Part shown: piece after piece, positions 24,691-31,854 of the stretch
Position numbering within the stretch: the first letter of the stretch is position 1
How the letters are laid out: every line of letters starts with the position of its first letter
IMG/VR virus record: IMGVR_UViG_3300020473_000023
Coordinates: 42,285 to 106,284 of that record
Direction: 5' to 3' (one strand)
Length of the DNA: 64,000 bases
From: a virus
Position numbers and translations under genes: made by a program
The notes under the pieces: model-generated
Seen by the model: only the letters and a program-made list of their open reading frames with translations
What the model was told of the DNA's origin: nothing
Databases searched by the model: none

Positions 24691-25680
24691 CTATTTGTTA
24701 TTGTTCATATAGTTTGCGTATTCATCTTTCATTTCTTGAATTTCTTCAAGAGTTGAAGTCCAAATTTTCTCAAAAATAGTTGGACCGTCATTAGGAACTG
24801 TTCCCTTAATATCTTCTCGACGAGATTGATAAATTGAATCATCAGGGTGATATTCAAACAGATCGTTCTTTGGCTCCGGCCAGTATAGATTTGTTCCCCT
24901 TGAGGTGAAGCCACCTTGTCCATCGGAAACTCTAAAAGTCTTTACATAGTGCATATCAGGCTTGTCAAAGTTAATTCTAGAAGAGGCTTCTGGGAGAACC
25001 TTGATTAGCTCCTTAGCCATATAGGCTGCCAGCAAATTGTCTGCAGCTGGTTGAATTTGCATATCTTGCCTCTGGGCGATGAAGCCTAAAAGATCTTTGA
25101 GATTAAGTCTCATCAGATAAAAAGATGTCATGCACTTTGGAAGAATCATTCTAGCATCCATCATAGAGACATCTTTTGAATCTGTCATGTCTGCATAGAG
25201 CTGCTTTGCCTCCCTTGTTAGTGTAATCCACCTATCTAAAAATTCAGGAGAGTTTTCAACAGCCTCAGGAATAACAGCAGGATCATCACGAAGATCTCGA
25301 TCGCCGGTGCACTGGGCGGCAAAAGAACCGGCTCGGTGTCGAATAATATGCGTGACTTCCTGGAATGACAAGCCGCTTAATTTAAAAGTAAACCCAAAAC
25401 ATTCCATTGGTGTTGGTAGTGCCCTAAAGCAGAGGACGTCTTCCAGATTAGAGGACATTTCTTGCGGTGTGGCTGTTGTAGGATTTGTGTCATCAGGGTT
25501 GTCTGCCCAGGTGGCTTTTACGTACTGCCAGGCAACGTTTAATGCCTGATCCCGAGTTGGATAGTCAACAAGCTCAACCTTTAAGGCTGACAAGTTGTTA
25601 AAAAATTCTGTAGTAGGCTCCTGTCCGAACTTTAGGTCCATTGGGAGACTGATTGGCTTAAGATTATGATTGACTGGCAT
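24691..25680 (-). CDS. thyX: Flavin-dependent thymidylate synthase
   Basis: R114-H115-R116 followed by AGSFAAQ-C124-T-G-D-R aligns with the ThyX signature RHRx7S...R. The family's Ser (x7S) is replaced by Cys and the usual Asn-Glu pair by Ala-Gln, so this is an unusual variant. Other ThyX features are ILPKCMTSFYLMRLNLKDLLGFIAQR, with the folate/dUMP-contacting Arg. At 329 aa it is longer than the typical ~220-250 aa. It would turn dUMP into dTMP using FADH2 and methylene-tetrahydrofolate. AAGGAAG precedes the ATG. It sits between the deoxyribosyltransferase and the dUTPase/HAD fusion genes. Confidence 0.85.
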   Translation of the reverse strand: MPVNHNLKPISLPMDLKFGQEPTTEFFNNLSALKVELVDYPTRDQALNVAWQYVKATWADNPDDTNPTTATPQEMSSNLEDVLCFRALPTPMECFGFTFKLSGLSFQEVTHIIRHRAGSFAAQCTGDRDLRDDPAVIPEAVENSPEFLDRWITLTREAKQLYADMTDSKDVSMMDARMILPKCMTSFYLMRLNLKDLLGFIAQRQDMQIQPAADNLLAAYMAKELIKVLPEASSRINFDKPDMHYVKTFRVSDGQGGFTSRGTNLYWPEPKNDLFEYHPDDSIYQSRREDIKGTVPNDGPTIFEKIWTSTLEEIQEMKDEYANYMNNNK

Positions 25681-25736
25681 TTATCTTCCTTTCATATTGA
25701 TTGTTACACGAAGGTGACACTTTGTTCACCTCTTTT

Positions 25737-26690
25737 TCACATAAAATTATTCTTCATTAAAAGAGCGTCGATGAGAACTCTTAGCTGGCTCGGGCCATAA
25801 TACATCTTGACGCCTTCAACACTTTCAAGCTCTGAATTGTATGAAGTAACGGGAGAAAGAGTTGAAACTCCGTGCTTGGCATATTCAGCGCTATGTTTGG
25901 CAGAATCATCAATAGCACATACAATTTTTCCAGAGTCAAAATATTCAGACTTAGTTAGCCATCTATACTTCTCAGCGCTAAAATCAACTCTGTGAAATTT
26001 TAACCCTGATTTGCTTAGCCACCTGTATGTATCATACTTACATTGAAGAACATCTCCTGGCCGAGCTGTTAAGAGTTGAATCCAGCATCCGCTATCATAA
26101 AAGTGATTTATAGTCTGTACGACACCTGTATCTACTGTGAGAGTTCTAAGCTTTCTTTCTGCCAAAAAGTCATCAAATACTTCTTCAGGATTTAGTCCGG
26201 CATCTCTAACTTCTGATGTAGTATAATACTCAGTAGACTCTCTGTCGACTAAAACGCCTCTCTCGGATTCAAGCCAGTCAATAAAGTTAGATCTAAAATG
26301 TGCAATCACATCATCAATATCAAATACAAGGACAGGCTGGCCCTCCCAGGCCTGAGATTCGATATGATATCTCATATGAAGAAACATGTCCTTATCTTCA
26401 AATGCGTCAGATAGAGATCCTGGGTCTATGTTCCAAAGATTTAAAATTGCAAGAAGATATCTAAAAACATCAACTGATTCGTATAGAATCTTTGAAGGAT
26501 CAGCAACGCTCCTAAGTCGTCTATGATCTTTAAAGTTAACTGCGCTTATTAGTTCAGAAACTTCGGCATGAAGAGCCAGGGCAAAAGATTTTGTCATCTC
26601 TTCTCTTTCACTATCTGACATATTTTCAGGTTTAAAAAAAAGATCAGAAAATTTATTTTGACGATTAAAGAAATAGTCTAAGTCTCTCAT
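25737..26690 (-). CDS. Fusion: all-alpha dUTPase-like domain plus HAD nucleotidase domain
   Basis: Residues 1-115 are all helical with E43-x-x-E46 and an E71-S-V-D74 pair, the metal-binding pattern of dimeric dUTPase/MazG-type NTP pyrophosphatases. From residue 120 a HAD phosphatase begins: VLVFD124-I-D126-D motif I, a Thr in LLTARPG (motif II), a Lys region and CAIDDSAKHS (motif IV). The HAD part is most like 5'(3')-deoxyribonucleotidases. Together one polypeptide could convert a (d)NTP to NMP and then to nucleoside. A separate stand-alone dUTPase gene follows upstream at 26742-27113. AGGAGG precedes the ATG. Confidence 0.75.
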   Translation of the reverse strand: MRDLDYFFNRQNKFSDLFFKPENMSDSEREEMTKSFALALHAEVSELISAVNFKDHRRLRSVADPSKILYESVDVFRYLLAILNLWNIDPGSLSDAFEDKDMFLHMRYHIESQAWEGQPVLVFDIDDVIAHFRSNFIDWLESERGVLVDRESTEYYTTSEVRDAGLNPEEVFDDFLAERKLRTLTVDTGVVQTINHFYDSGCWIQLLTARPGDVLQCKYDTYRWLSKSGLKFHRVDFSAEKYRWLTKSEYFDSGKIVCAIDDSAKHSAEYAKHGVSTLSPVTSYNSELESVEGVKMYYGPSQLRVLIDALLMKNNFM

Positions 26691-26741
26691 ATTTCCTCCT
26701 AGTTCAATTATAACTTAGAAAGAAATAAAGTACATGAGATA

Positions 26742-27113
26742 CTAATATCCTTCTGTCAACCTTTTGTGAATTACTTCGTCCTTTCTAGTATACTCTCTAA
26801 ACAAATCATCTGAGCTAAATCCTGTCATAATGAGAAGAGAGAAAAAGTAATTAAAGGCATCAACCATCTCTTCAAGAAACTTCTCTCTATCGAACCCAGA
26901 GATCTCAGTGACTCTATGCGGTTTCCAGTTTTTAAGATGCTGAAGGGCTTCGAACATTTCTTCGACACCCCTTAGAGCGACATCCCTGCAAATCTGCTGA
27001 TCCTCTTTTTTACTTAGGTCTAGAGGGGCGGTTGGAGTTGATCCGGGAATTTTTTCACCCAAAGATCTCATAAACAGCTCCCTCAGTTCAAACATAGAAT
27101 CAAGCTTGTCCAT
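26742..27113 (-). CDS. All-alpha dUTPase/NTP pyrophosphatase
   Basis: E51-E52-x-x-E55 on one helix, KNWK (61-64), and E81-E82-x-x-D85 with Y89 on the next helix reproduce the dimeric dUTPase (MazG-like) core that hydrolyses dUTP to dUMP and PPi. At 123 aa it is a minimal version. It may keep uracil out of phage DNA and supply dUMP to ThyX. It belongs to the leftward block with the fusion protein and a small unknown gene. The ribosome binding site is weak. Confidence 0.7.
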   Translation of the reverse strand: MDKLDSMFELRELFMRSLGEKIPGSTPTAPLDLSKKEDQQICRDVALRGVEEMFEALQHLKNWKPHRVTEISGFDREKFLEEMVDAFNYFFSLLIMTGFSSDDLFREYTRKDEVIHKRLTEGY

Positions 27114-27121
27114 CTAAAATA

Positions 27122-27361
27122 TCAACTCTCAACTAGAAGAGAGTCAACTGCGAGTGCTTCCGCGTCATCAAGCATTTTCTGAACTTGACCGTCTGATATT
27201 TCCCTATATTCACTTGTTAAAACAAGCTCCTCGTCATTCTCTTCAGAGGTGGTAACCTTAATCATTCTAAGGTGATCAACTACGTCTGTTCCGCTTAGGA
27301 TGGCCATTTGCAAAAGTTTTGCTACGTGGCTGATGACTTCATTTGAAAGTGTATAATTCAT
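27122..27361 (-). CDS. Small hypothetical protein (79 aa)
   Basis: Begins MNYTLSNEVISHVAKLLQM, a helix, followed by a strand (HLRMIKVTTSEENDEELVLT) and an acidic helical C-terminus. CAGGAG lies before the ATG. It is 2 bases from the Nei gene upstream and 8 bases from the dUTPase gene downstream. No motif recognised; its position suggests co-expression with nucleotide and repair functions. Confidence 0.6.
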   Translation of the reverse strand: MNYTLSNEVISHVAKLLQMAILSGTDVVDHLRMIKVTTSEENDEELVLTSEYREISDGQVQKMLDDAEALAVDSLLVES

Positions 27362-27363
27362 AT

Positions 27364-28170
27364 TTACTCCTGTACTTCTGGAACCCAGTGGGTGGTTCTT
27401 CCATCTTTTGTTTTTTCTTTTATGACAGTGTTTCCGTGCGGATCTGTCTTTTGATTATAAACCAAAAACCTTTGACTGTATTCTCCTATCTCTCCTTCAA
27501 ATCCAGAATATGTACTAATTGTAGCACCTCCTGTATCATAGGACGCCCTTATTGTCTTCTTGATGCTTTCATTTAAAAGAATGATCTCTTGATCTGAGAG
27601 AGATTTGCATGCCCTGTGGGGTGAGATTTTTGAAATGTAAAGAGATTCTGCTTTAAGATAGTTTCCAACCCCGGATATCACAGACTGATCCATTACAGCT
27701 TGGGCAATTGTCTTTTTATTGCACGCTCTAATTCTTCTTAAAAAGTCATCATTCTTAACATCGTCATTTAGCATGTCAGGCCCTAGAGAGTTTAACTTAT
27801 TAATTAAAAGATCTTTTCCCCTTACAATCTTTAAAGTTCCAAAGTTTCTAATATCGTTAAAAAAAATAGACTCTCCGCCTAGACAAATCTTGACCCTTGA
27901 GTGCTTGTTGCGGGTTCCCGACCACGTCCCAGACATTCCCAGTGTATTCCAAATAGCCCATTCATTTTCAAGAATTATAAAGATAAACTTTCCATGACAC
28001 CCAGCACCTGCAATTTTCAATGGAAGTTCATGTAAAATACTATCAAAACCGTCGGGCGGACCGTGATTCTTATATCTACCAGATAAAATCTCAATGCCAT
28101 CTAGAGATTTCCCCCCAACTCTTTCAGCAAGAGATTCAGCAATTCTTCTAACTTCTGGGCCTTCTGGAAT
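27364..28170 (-). CDS. nei: Fpg/Nei-family DNA glycosylase with an ATT start codon
   Basis: The frame can be extended 50 codons beyond the first ATG (28020) to an ATT at 28168-28170. The added sequence encodes (M)PEGPEVRRIAESLAERV, which is the catalytic N-terminus of Fpg/Nei enzymes (P2 nucleophile, E3). AGGAGG lies 7 bases before the ATT and no ATG, GTG or TTG is in frame, so ATT is the likely initiator. Other family motifs: the Lys in CHGKF, LGMSG, DIRNFG, the helix-two-turn-helix VISGVGNYLKAES and DGRTTHWVPEVQ. The zinc-finger Cys residues are all missing (VYNQ...PEVQ), so it is a zincless-finger type with the catalytic Arg kept. It would excise oxidised bases. Total 268 aa, normal size. 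Confidence 0.85.
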   Translation of the reverse strand: MPEGPEVRRIAESLAERVGGKSLDGIEILSGRYKNHGPPDGFDSILHELPLKIAGAGCHGKFIFIILENEWAIWNTLGMSGTWSGTRNKHSRVKICLGGESIFFNDIRNFGTLKIVRGKDLLINKLNSLGPDMLNDDVKNDDFLRRIRACNKKTIAQAVMDQSVISGVGNYLKAESLYISKISPHRACKSLSDQEIILLNESIKKTIRASYDTGGATISTYSGFEGEIGEYSQRFLVYNQKTDPHGNTVIKEKTKDGRTTHWVPEVQE

Positions 28171-28197
28171 GACACACCTCCTACTTAGTAGTATAAT
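28169..28197 (+). promoter_or_regulatory. Sigma70-type promoter for the metallophosphoesterase gene
   Basis: ATGACA (28169-28174), a 17-base spacer and a perfect TATAAT (28192-28197), with AGGAG and the ATG at 28218 downstream. The -35 overlaps the ATT start codon of the Nei gene on the other strand. Confidence 0.7.
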
Positions 28198-28218
28198 TTA
28201 TATCAGGAGCTTGTTCAA
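28190..28218 (-). promoter_or_regulatory. Divergent sigma70-type promoter for the nei operon
   Basis: On the minus strand TTGAAC (28213-28218), a 17-base spacer and TATACT (28190-28195). Its -10 overlaps the -10 of the plus-strand promoter and its -35 covers the ATG of the plus-strand gene, so the two promoters cannot be occupied at once. Confidence 0.55.
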
Positions 28219-28877
28219 TGAAAAGAATCATAGTTTCGGACACACACATAGGGACTAGATTCTATAAGTCTGAAGAGCTTTTAAAGTTTCTTAAAACAGA
28301 GGAGTTTGATCAGCTCATACTTGCAGGCGATATCATAGACTTTATTAAGATACCGACATTTACTGAGAGGTGTATGGAGATCTTGGAGGCAATTGGAAAA
28401 AACAAGGAAATCATATACGTCGTAGGAAATCATGATGAAAGCCTGGTTGGATTAATTGGTAGGCAATTTTTTAATATTAAATTTGTTAAGAAGTATGAGT
28501 TTCAAGAGGGAAAGAGAAAGTTTAGAATAGAGCACGGAGATGACTATGACAAGGGTGTAATTCACAATAGAGTCTTTATTAAGCTCCTATCAGTTATTCA
28601 AAATATGCTAGAATTTGCATTTAACTTTGACTTCACAACGTGGTGGACGTCGATTCAAATTAAAAGGCATAAGCTGAGGAGTGTTATTCATATCCTTAGA
28701 CATCACCCAAATATTGATGTATTTATAATGGGACATACACACATACCTGAAGCAGTTATCTGGATAGACGAAGATCAAAATATTAAAACATATATCAATG
28801 CAGGTGACTGGGTTACACACCAGACATATGTTACAGTAGTTAACGGCGTGTCTAGACTAAGAAAGTTTGAATCTTAG
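28218..28877 (+). CDS. Calcineurin-like metallophosphoesterase (LpxH/YfcE-like)
   Basis: The only plus-strand gene in the window. All metal-binding motifs are present: SDTHIG (DxH), AGDIIDF (GDxxD), GNHDES (GNHD), EHGD and GHTHIP. The order and size (219 aa) fit UDP-2,3-diacylglucosamine hydrolase-like and related phosphodiesterases. AGGAG precedes the ATG, with its own promoter upstream. Its 3' end overlaps the convergent MBD4-like gene by 26 bases. Opposite orientation and private promoter suggest a later acquisition or separate timing. Substrate unknown: lipid A precursor, nucleic acid end or nucleotide. Confidence 0.85.
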   Translation: MKRIIVSDTHIGTRFYKSEELLKFLKTEEFDQLILAGDIIDFIKIPTFTERCMEILEAIGKNKEIIYVVGNHDESLVGLIGRQFFNIKFVKKYEFQEGKRKFRIEHGDDYDKGVIHNRVFIKLLSVIQNMLEFAFNFDFTTWWTSIQIKRHKLRSVIHILRHHPNIDVFIMGHTHIPEAVIWIDEDQNIKTYINAGDWVTHQTYVTVVNGVSRLRKFES

Positions 28878-29304
28878 ATTTTTCTTCATTCTCTCTAAGC
28901 CAGCCGTGATAGTCGTTAAGGGCGTGGTCTCTTGGCTCAACATTTCTCCAGTCACCTAAGCAAAATATCCTGTAAGCATCAGAAGCATACTTTCCTATTC
29001 CATACAGAACTTCTGGACTATTTCTCCAGTCTTTTGTTAGGTAATCATTAGACATTCTAATAAGTGTCTTAGATCGTCTCTGAGACAATCCGAGCGGTTG
29101 AATCATATTCTGCAATTTTTTTTGATTTGCACATGCTGCCTTTTCAGGGGTAGGGTAAAGATCAAAAAACTTCCACATATAAGGTTCCGATTCAACCCTT
29201 TTTGTTAGATTGCAGAATATACAGGCTACAAATATCTTCCAGGGGTCTTTCCAGAGACTCTCTTGAATTAAGTTATACGGTGACTTCGGGGGCATCCATG
29301 TCAT
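28852..29304 (-). CDS. MBD4-like HhH-GPD DNA glycosylase
   Basis: The start ATG at 29304 has GGAG 6 bases upstream. The whole 150-aa product reads like the glycosylase domain of the eukaryotic mismatch enzyme MBD4: SPYNLIQESLWKDPWKIFVA, then PYMWKFFDLYPTPE, QPLGLSQRRSKTLI and DYLTKDW. These are followed by the helix-hairpin-helix LYGIGKYASDA (100-110) and EPRD126HALNDYH, where D126 matches the catalytic Asp. There is no Lys at the bifunctional position and no iron-sulfur Cys cluster. MBD4 removes T or U opposite G. In this phage it could remove deaminated bases or act on modified DNA. It overlaps the small membrane protein gene upstream by 32 bases. Confidence 0.85.
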   Translation of the reverse strand: MTWMPPKSPYNLIQESLWKDPWKIFVACIFCNLTKRVESEPYMWKFFDLYPTPEKAACANQKKLQNMIQPLGLSQRRSKTLIRMSNDYLTKDWRNSPEVLYGIGKYASDAYRIFCLGDWRNVEPRDHALNDYHGWLRENEEKSKIQTFLV

Positions 29305-29482
29305 TGTCATCTCCAGTATTATCATACTGAAGCAGATCTCTGTTGTTCAAGCTCTTCTTTTGAACTATCCTGTCTGAAATAGCACATGCTAGTTCGAGAA
29401 ATGTGTTTCCAATAAAATTTATGACTAGAGATAGAATCACCATAAAGACAATTACGATAATTATCGACGGAATCTGTGTCAT
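29273..29482 (-). CDS. Small single-span membrane protein (69 aa)
   Basis: A long hydrophobic segment fills the N-terminus (IPSIIIVIVFMVILSLVINF), followed by a short cytoplasmic-type tail that is polar and acidic (DNTGDDNDMDAPEV). AGAGGAAG before the ATG supports this frame over the alternative frame that overlaps it. It is coupled to the MBD4-like gene. Function unknown. Confidence 0.6.
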   Translation of the reverse strand: MTQIPSIIIVIVFMVILSLVINFIGNTFLELACAISDRIVQKKSLNNRDLLQYDNTGDDNDMDAPEVTV

Positions 29483-29484
29483 TT

Positions 29485-30219
29485 TTAATCTTCCTCTTTA
29501 TCATGACTAGGTATGTCGGAAACATTCTTAAATTTTTTTCTCGCCCATGCGATTGACTTCCCTGGGTGCTTTCTGGATCTCTTCTTTCCCTTTTTTCGAT
29601 TAGCTTCAGACCCTGTCCACCCTCTCATGTCAATAAACTTCTTTAAAATTGACTGTCTCATGTCATCATCAGCGTGTGCCCACTGCCAATACAGACTATT
29701 TTTTATTGTGACAATTTCACCCTTTGTGAATTTAATTTTAGCCTTTATGACAGATATCTGATCTTCATCAATGTCTCCTACTTCTATCCCAAGTTGAAAA
29801 GCTGTCTCAAGAAGGCCAGAATACGATTTTTTATTATATGACTCAACAGTCTTTTCATAGATGTCTTTTAAATTTTTCTTTCTAGATTCTCTTAGATTTT
29901 TTGGAAAATGATCTGGGTGTGTTTCTTTGACAATTTCTCTAAAAATCTTTTTTGCCCAGGCAGGATGCGCCGTCTTATCAGAAGTACATGCGGCTTCTTG
30001 AACTGTGGGAGTGCTATCGTGATCACTAGTCTGTGGAGGGCTATCTGTATTTTTATCTAATGCGCTATCAAAAACGTTTAAATCGTAGTGAAGCTGTCGA
30101 ATTGCATTATTAAATTCTAATTTTGCCTTCTCAAAAATAGAGCTACATTCACTAAGCTCCTCTTCAAGATACTTCATTTGGAACAAGAGCTTTCTTGCTG
30201 TTCTTTCTGGAGATCTCAC
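29485..30219 (-). CDS. J-domain-containing protein (DnaJ-like, divergent)
   Basis: A helical N-terminal region (residues 1-60) with heptad-like spacing is followed by a Ser/Thr/Pro-rich linker. From about residue 88 comes a J-domain-like segment: WAKKIFREIVKETH-P-D-H, then basic loop and LKDIYEKTVESYNKKS as the third helix. The HPD tripeptide that activates DnaK is present. The C-terminus is very basic (KKGKKRSRKHPGK), so it may bind nucleic acid. No Gly/Phe or zinc region exists, so it is a type III J protein. It is the second J-domain gene in this window besides the full DnaJ. Confidence 0.65.
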   Translation of the reverse strand: MRSPERTARKLLFQMKYLEEELSECSSIFEKAKLEFNNAIRQLHYDLNVFDSALDKNTDSPPQTSDHDSTPTVQEAACTSDKTAHPAWAKKIFREIVKETHPDHFPKNLRESRKKNLKDIYEKTVESYNKKSYSGLLETAFQLGIEVGDIDEDQISVIKAKIKFTKGEIVTIKNSLYWQWAHADDDMRQSILKKFIDMRGWTGSEANRKKGKKRSRKHPGKSIAWARKKFKNVSDIPSHDKEED

Positions 30220-30227
30220 CTATGATC

Positions 30228-30467
30228 TCATTTTAAAGATCTTAAAGCATGTGAGACAGTGATTAAATCTTCATATAGCAAATAAGGCCACACAGGGCTT
30301 AACAAAAGATGTCTTCTGGCTCTAAGCTGCCTATCTTTTGATAATAACTTTAAATCTCTTGACTTAGAAGTTTCTAGAATGTGATGATAATCAACTATCT
30401 CTCTAATTGAAGCTAAAAGATAAAAAAATGCAATAAAAAAATAAACAATTAACATTGACTGTATCAT
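30228..30467 (-). CDS. Small membrane protein (79 aa)
   Basis: One N-terminal membrane segment (MLIVYFFIAFFYLLASI) followed by a polar, basic region (SKDRQLRARRHLLLS) and a shorter hydrophobic stretch (PVWPYLLYEDLI). CGGAGGAG lies before the ATG. It precedes the J-domain gene by 8 bases. Function unknown. Confidence 0.6.
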   Translation of the reverse strand: MIQSMLIVYFFIAFFYLLASIREIVDYHHILETSKSRDLKLLSKDRQLRARRHLLLSPVWPYLLYEDLITVSHALRSLK

Positions 30468-30489
30468 AGACTCGCTCCTCCGAATACAA

Positions 30490-31059
30490 TTATTTAATCA
30501 TATTTCTAATTAGATTTCTTATCTGATTTTCAGATAAATCTTTCATACTAACTTCATCACGCTTAGAAGCGTTTTTCCTTTCAGCCAGCTTCTCTCTTTT
30601 TTGAGAAGGAGGTGGTTTAACGACCTTGACGACAGGAGGATGACTTCCTGTCTCACTTATTAGGCTTCCAGCTGTGGGTGACTTCCCTCCTTTCCTTACT
30701 GTGGTTCCAATAAGCTGAGCCGACGCAGATCTAACGGGTCTTTTCTTTCTACTAACTGCTTCAGCTGTCACCCTTACTGACTTTTCAAAGTTAACTTCAA
30801 GCTCAAGTGGGACAAAGACTCGGTCATCAACTATAACTTCTAATCCAGAATTATAAGAGCCCTCTCTTAAAACTTTTTCAAGCGGGGGTACAGTAACATT
30901 GACTGTGCCGTCTCTCTCTATTTCTCCTGGAAAGGCAAAAGACATTTCTTGACCTTCAATCAAAAATCTGCAGGATGGATGAGCGGGAGAGCTCCCCTCG
31001 ATATTTACCTGAAATGTTATTTCATTATTGTTGTCTAAAGATAGATCTATGGAGCTCAT
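30490..31059 (-). CDS. Beta-domain protein with C-terminal tag helix
   Basis: The first ~95 residues form an Ig-like or beta-sandwich domain (EITFQVNIEGSS, CRFLIEGQEMSFAFPG, VNVTVPPLEKVL, LEVIVDDRVFVPLELE). A basic linker rich in Lys, Arg, Pro and Ser follows, ending in a helix like the recurring tag but at the C-terminus (LSENQIRNLIRNMIK). This arrangement occurs in structural or prohead proteins of large phages; the exact family is not recognised. It lies upstream of a block of small genes and 1 base from the neighbouring 118-aa gene. Confidence 0.6.
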   Translation of the reverse strand: MSSIDLSLDNNNEITFQVNIEGSSPAHPSCRFLIEGQEMSFAFPGEIERDGTVNVTVPPLEKVLREGSYNSGLEVIVDDRVFVPLELEVNFEKSVRVTAEAVSRKKRPVRSASAQLIGTTVRKGGKSPTAGSLISETGSHPPVVKVVKPPPSQKREKLAERKNASKRDEVSMKDLSENQIRNLIRNMIK

Positions 31060-31060
31060 T

Positions 31061-31417
31061 TTATATTATTCCTTTTGCAACATTTAGTACGTTTATAACT
31101 ATCTTATAGGCGGGCTTATAGACATTAGAAACTGCAAAGTTATTGATAGAGACCATGATTTCTTTGCTTCTATTTATTGAACCCCTTTTTGTACTTGTTA
31201 CAGGATAGATGAATTCTTCACCATTTACAGATATTAAAGAGACAGTCACCTTGTAGGTATCGACTACCTCACCGGCGAATCGGATCGATTCACGGGTAGC
31301 TTTTTTAACAGTCTGCGCTGTGTATGTGGCAATCGCCTCAACAGCCCGGATGACTACACCCTGGCCTCTGGTTATTAACCCTCCGCCTTCACCGAAACCA
31401 CGGGAGAGAATGGACAT
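31061..31417 (-). CDS. Hypothetical structural-type protein (118 aa)
   Basis: Begins with a Gly-rich stretch (RGFGEGGGLITRGQG), then a helix (VVIRAVEAIATYTAQTVKKA), then a beta-rich half (YKVTVSLISVNGEEFIYPV, IVINVLNVAKGII). It is the middle of three small genes following the fibre region. No motif recognised; a small tail or baseplate component is possible from context only. Confidence 0.55.
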   Translation of the reverse strand: MSILSRGFGEGGGLITRGQGVVIRAVEAIATYTAQTVKKATRESIRFAGEVVDTYKVTVSLISVNGEEFIYPVTSTKRGSINRSKEIMVSINNFAVSNVYKPAYKIVINVLNVAKGII

Positions 31418-31422
31418 TTAGA

Positions 31423-31854
31423 CTAGTCCAGTCTATTTCTTTCAAAAACGTTCTCAACAGAAGGAGATCCGTCACTTCCTGACATTCCGAATTGCGCAAC
31501 TACAGTTTGATTATCATCTGCATAAAAAGTCATAACCTTTGTAGTCTTATCCAGCTTCCACTTTCCCCCTTCAATGTTCTTAATAAAGTTTATCTGTTCA
31601 GGCTGAGGATTGTACTCTTCAGTTGCGTAAACAGGAGAATCTCCCCCTGTATCCCATAGAATTGATCCCTTAAAGTCAGCAGAAAAATATACACTTGCGC
31701 TATAGATTCCCGTACCTGCAAGAATTTCACCGACACCAGATGTCACCCTAGAGCCGCTTAGTGCTCCAGTAGAGCTAAACAGCCTATACCCAACTGTGGT
31801 AAGTCCTGTTAGACCTGATCCAAAATTAACATTTTTGACTAAAGTAATGGGCAT
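31423..31854 (-). CDS. Probable tail/appendage protein (143 aa)
   Basis: Beta-rich, Gly/Ser/Thr-rich sequence (GYRLFSSTGALSGSRVTSGV, YSASVYFSADFKGSILW) followed by a C-terminal part with KVMTFYADDNQTVVAQF. Phage tail and neck accessory proteins commonly look like this. It lies next to the fibre genes. Spacing to the gene upstream (31978-32406) is 123 bases and contains an A11/T11 run. Confidence 0.55.
   Translation of the reverse strand: MPITLVKNVNFGSGLTGLTTVGYRLFSSTGALSGSRVTSGVGEILAGTGIYSASVYFSADFKGSILWDTGGDSPVYATEEYNPQPEQINFIKNIEGGKWKLDKTTKVMTFYADDNQTVVAQFGMSGSDGSPSVENVFERNRLD

Noticed and set aside
25704-25736. Hairpin AGGTGA...TCACCT followed by a T run on the plus strand near 25708-25736
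   Set aside because: No plus-strand gene precedes it, and on the minus strand it is not followed by T, so it is not a credible terminator; only a 6-bp stem.
29322-29525. 67-aa frame overlapping the membrane protein gene
   Set aside because: The alternative frame (29273-29482) has a good ribosome binding site and a clear membrane segment; this one has neither.
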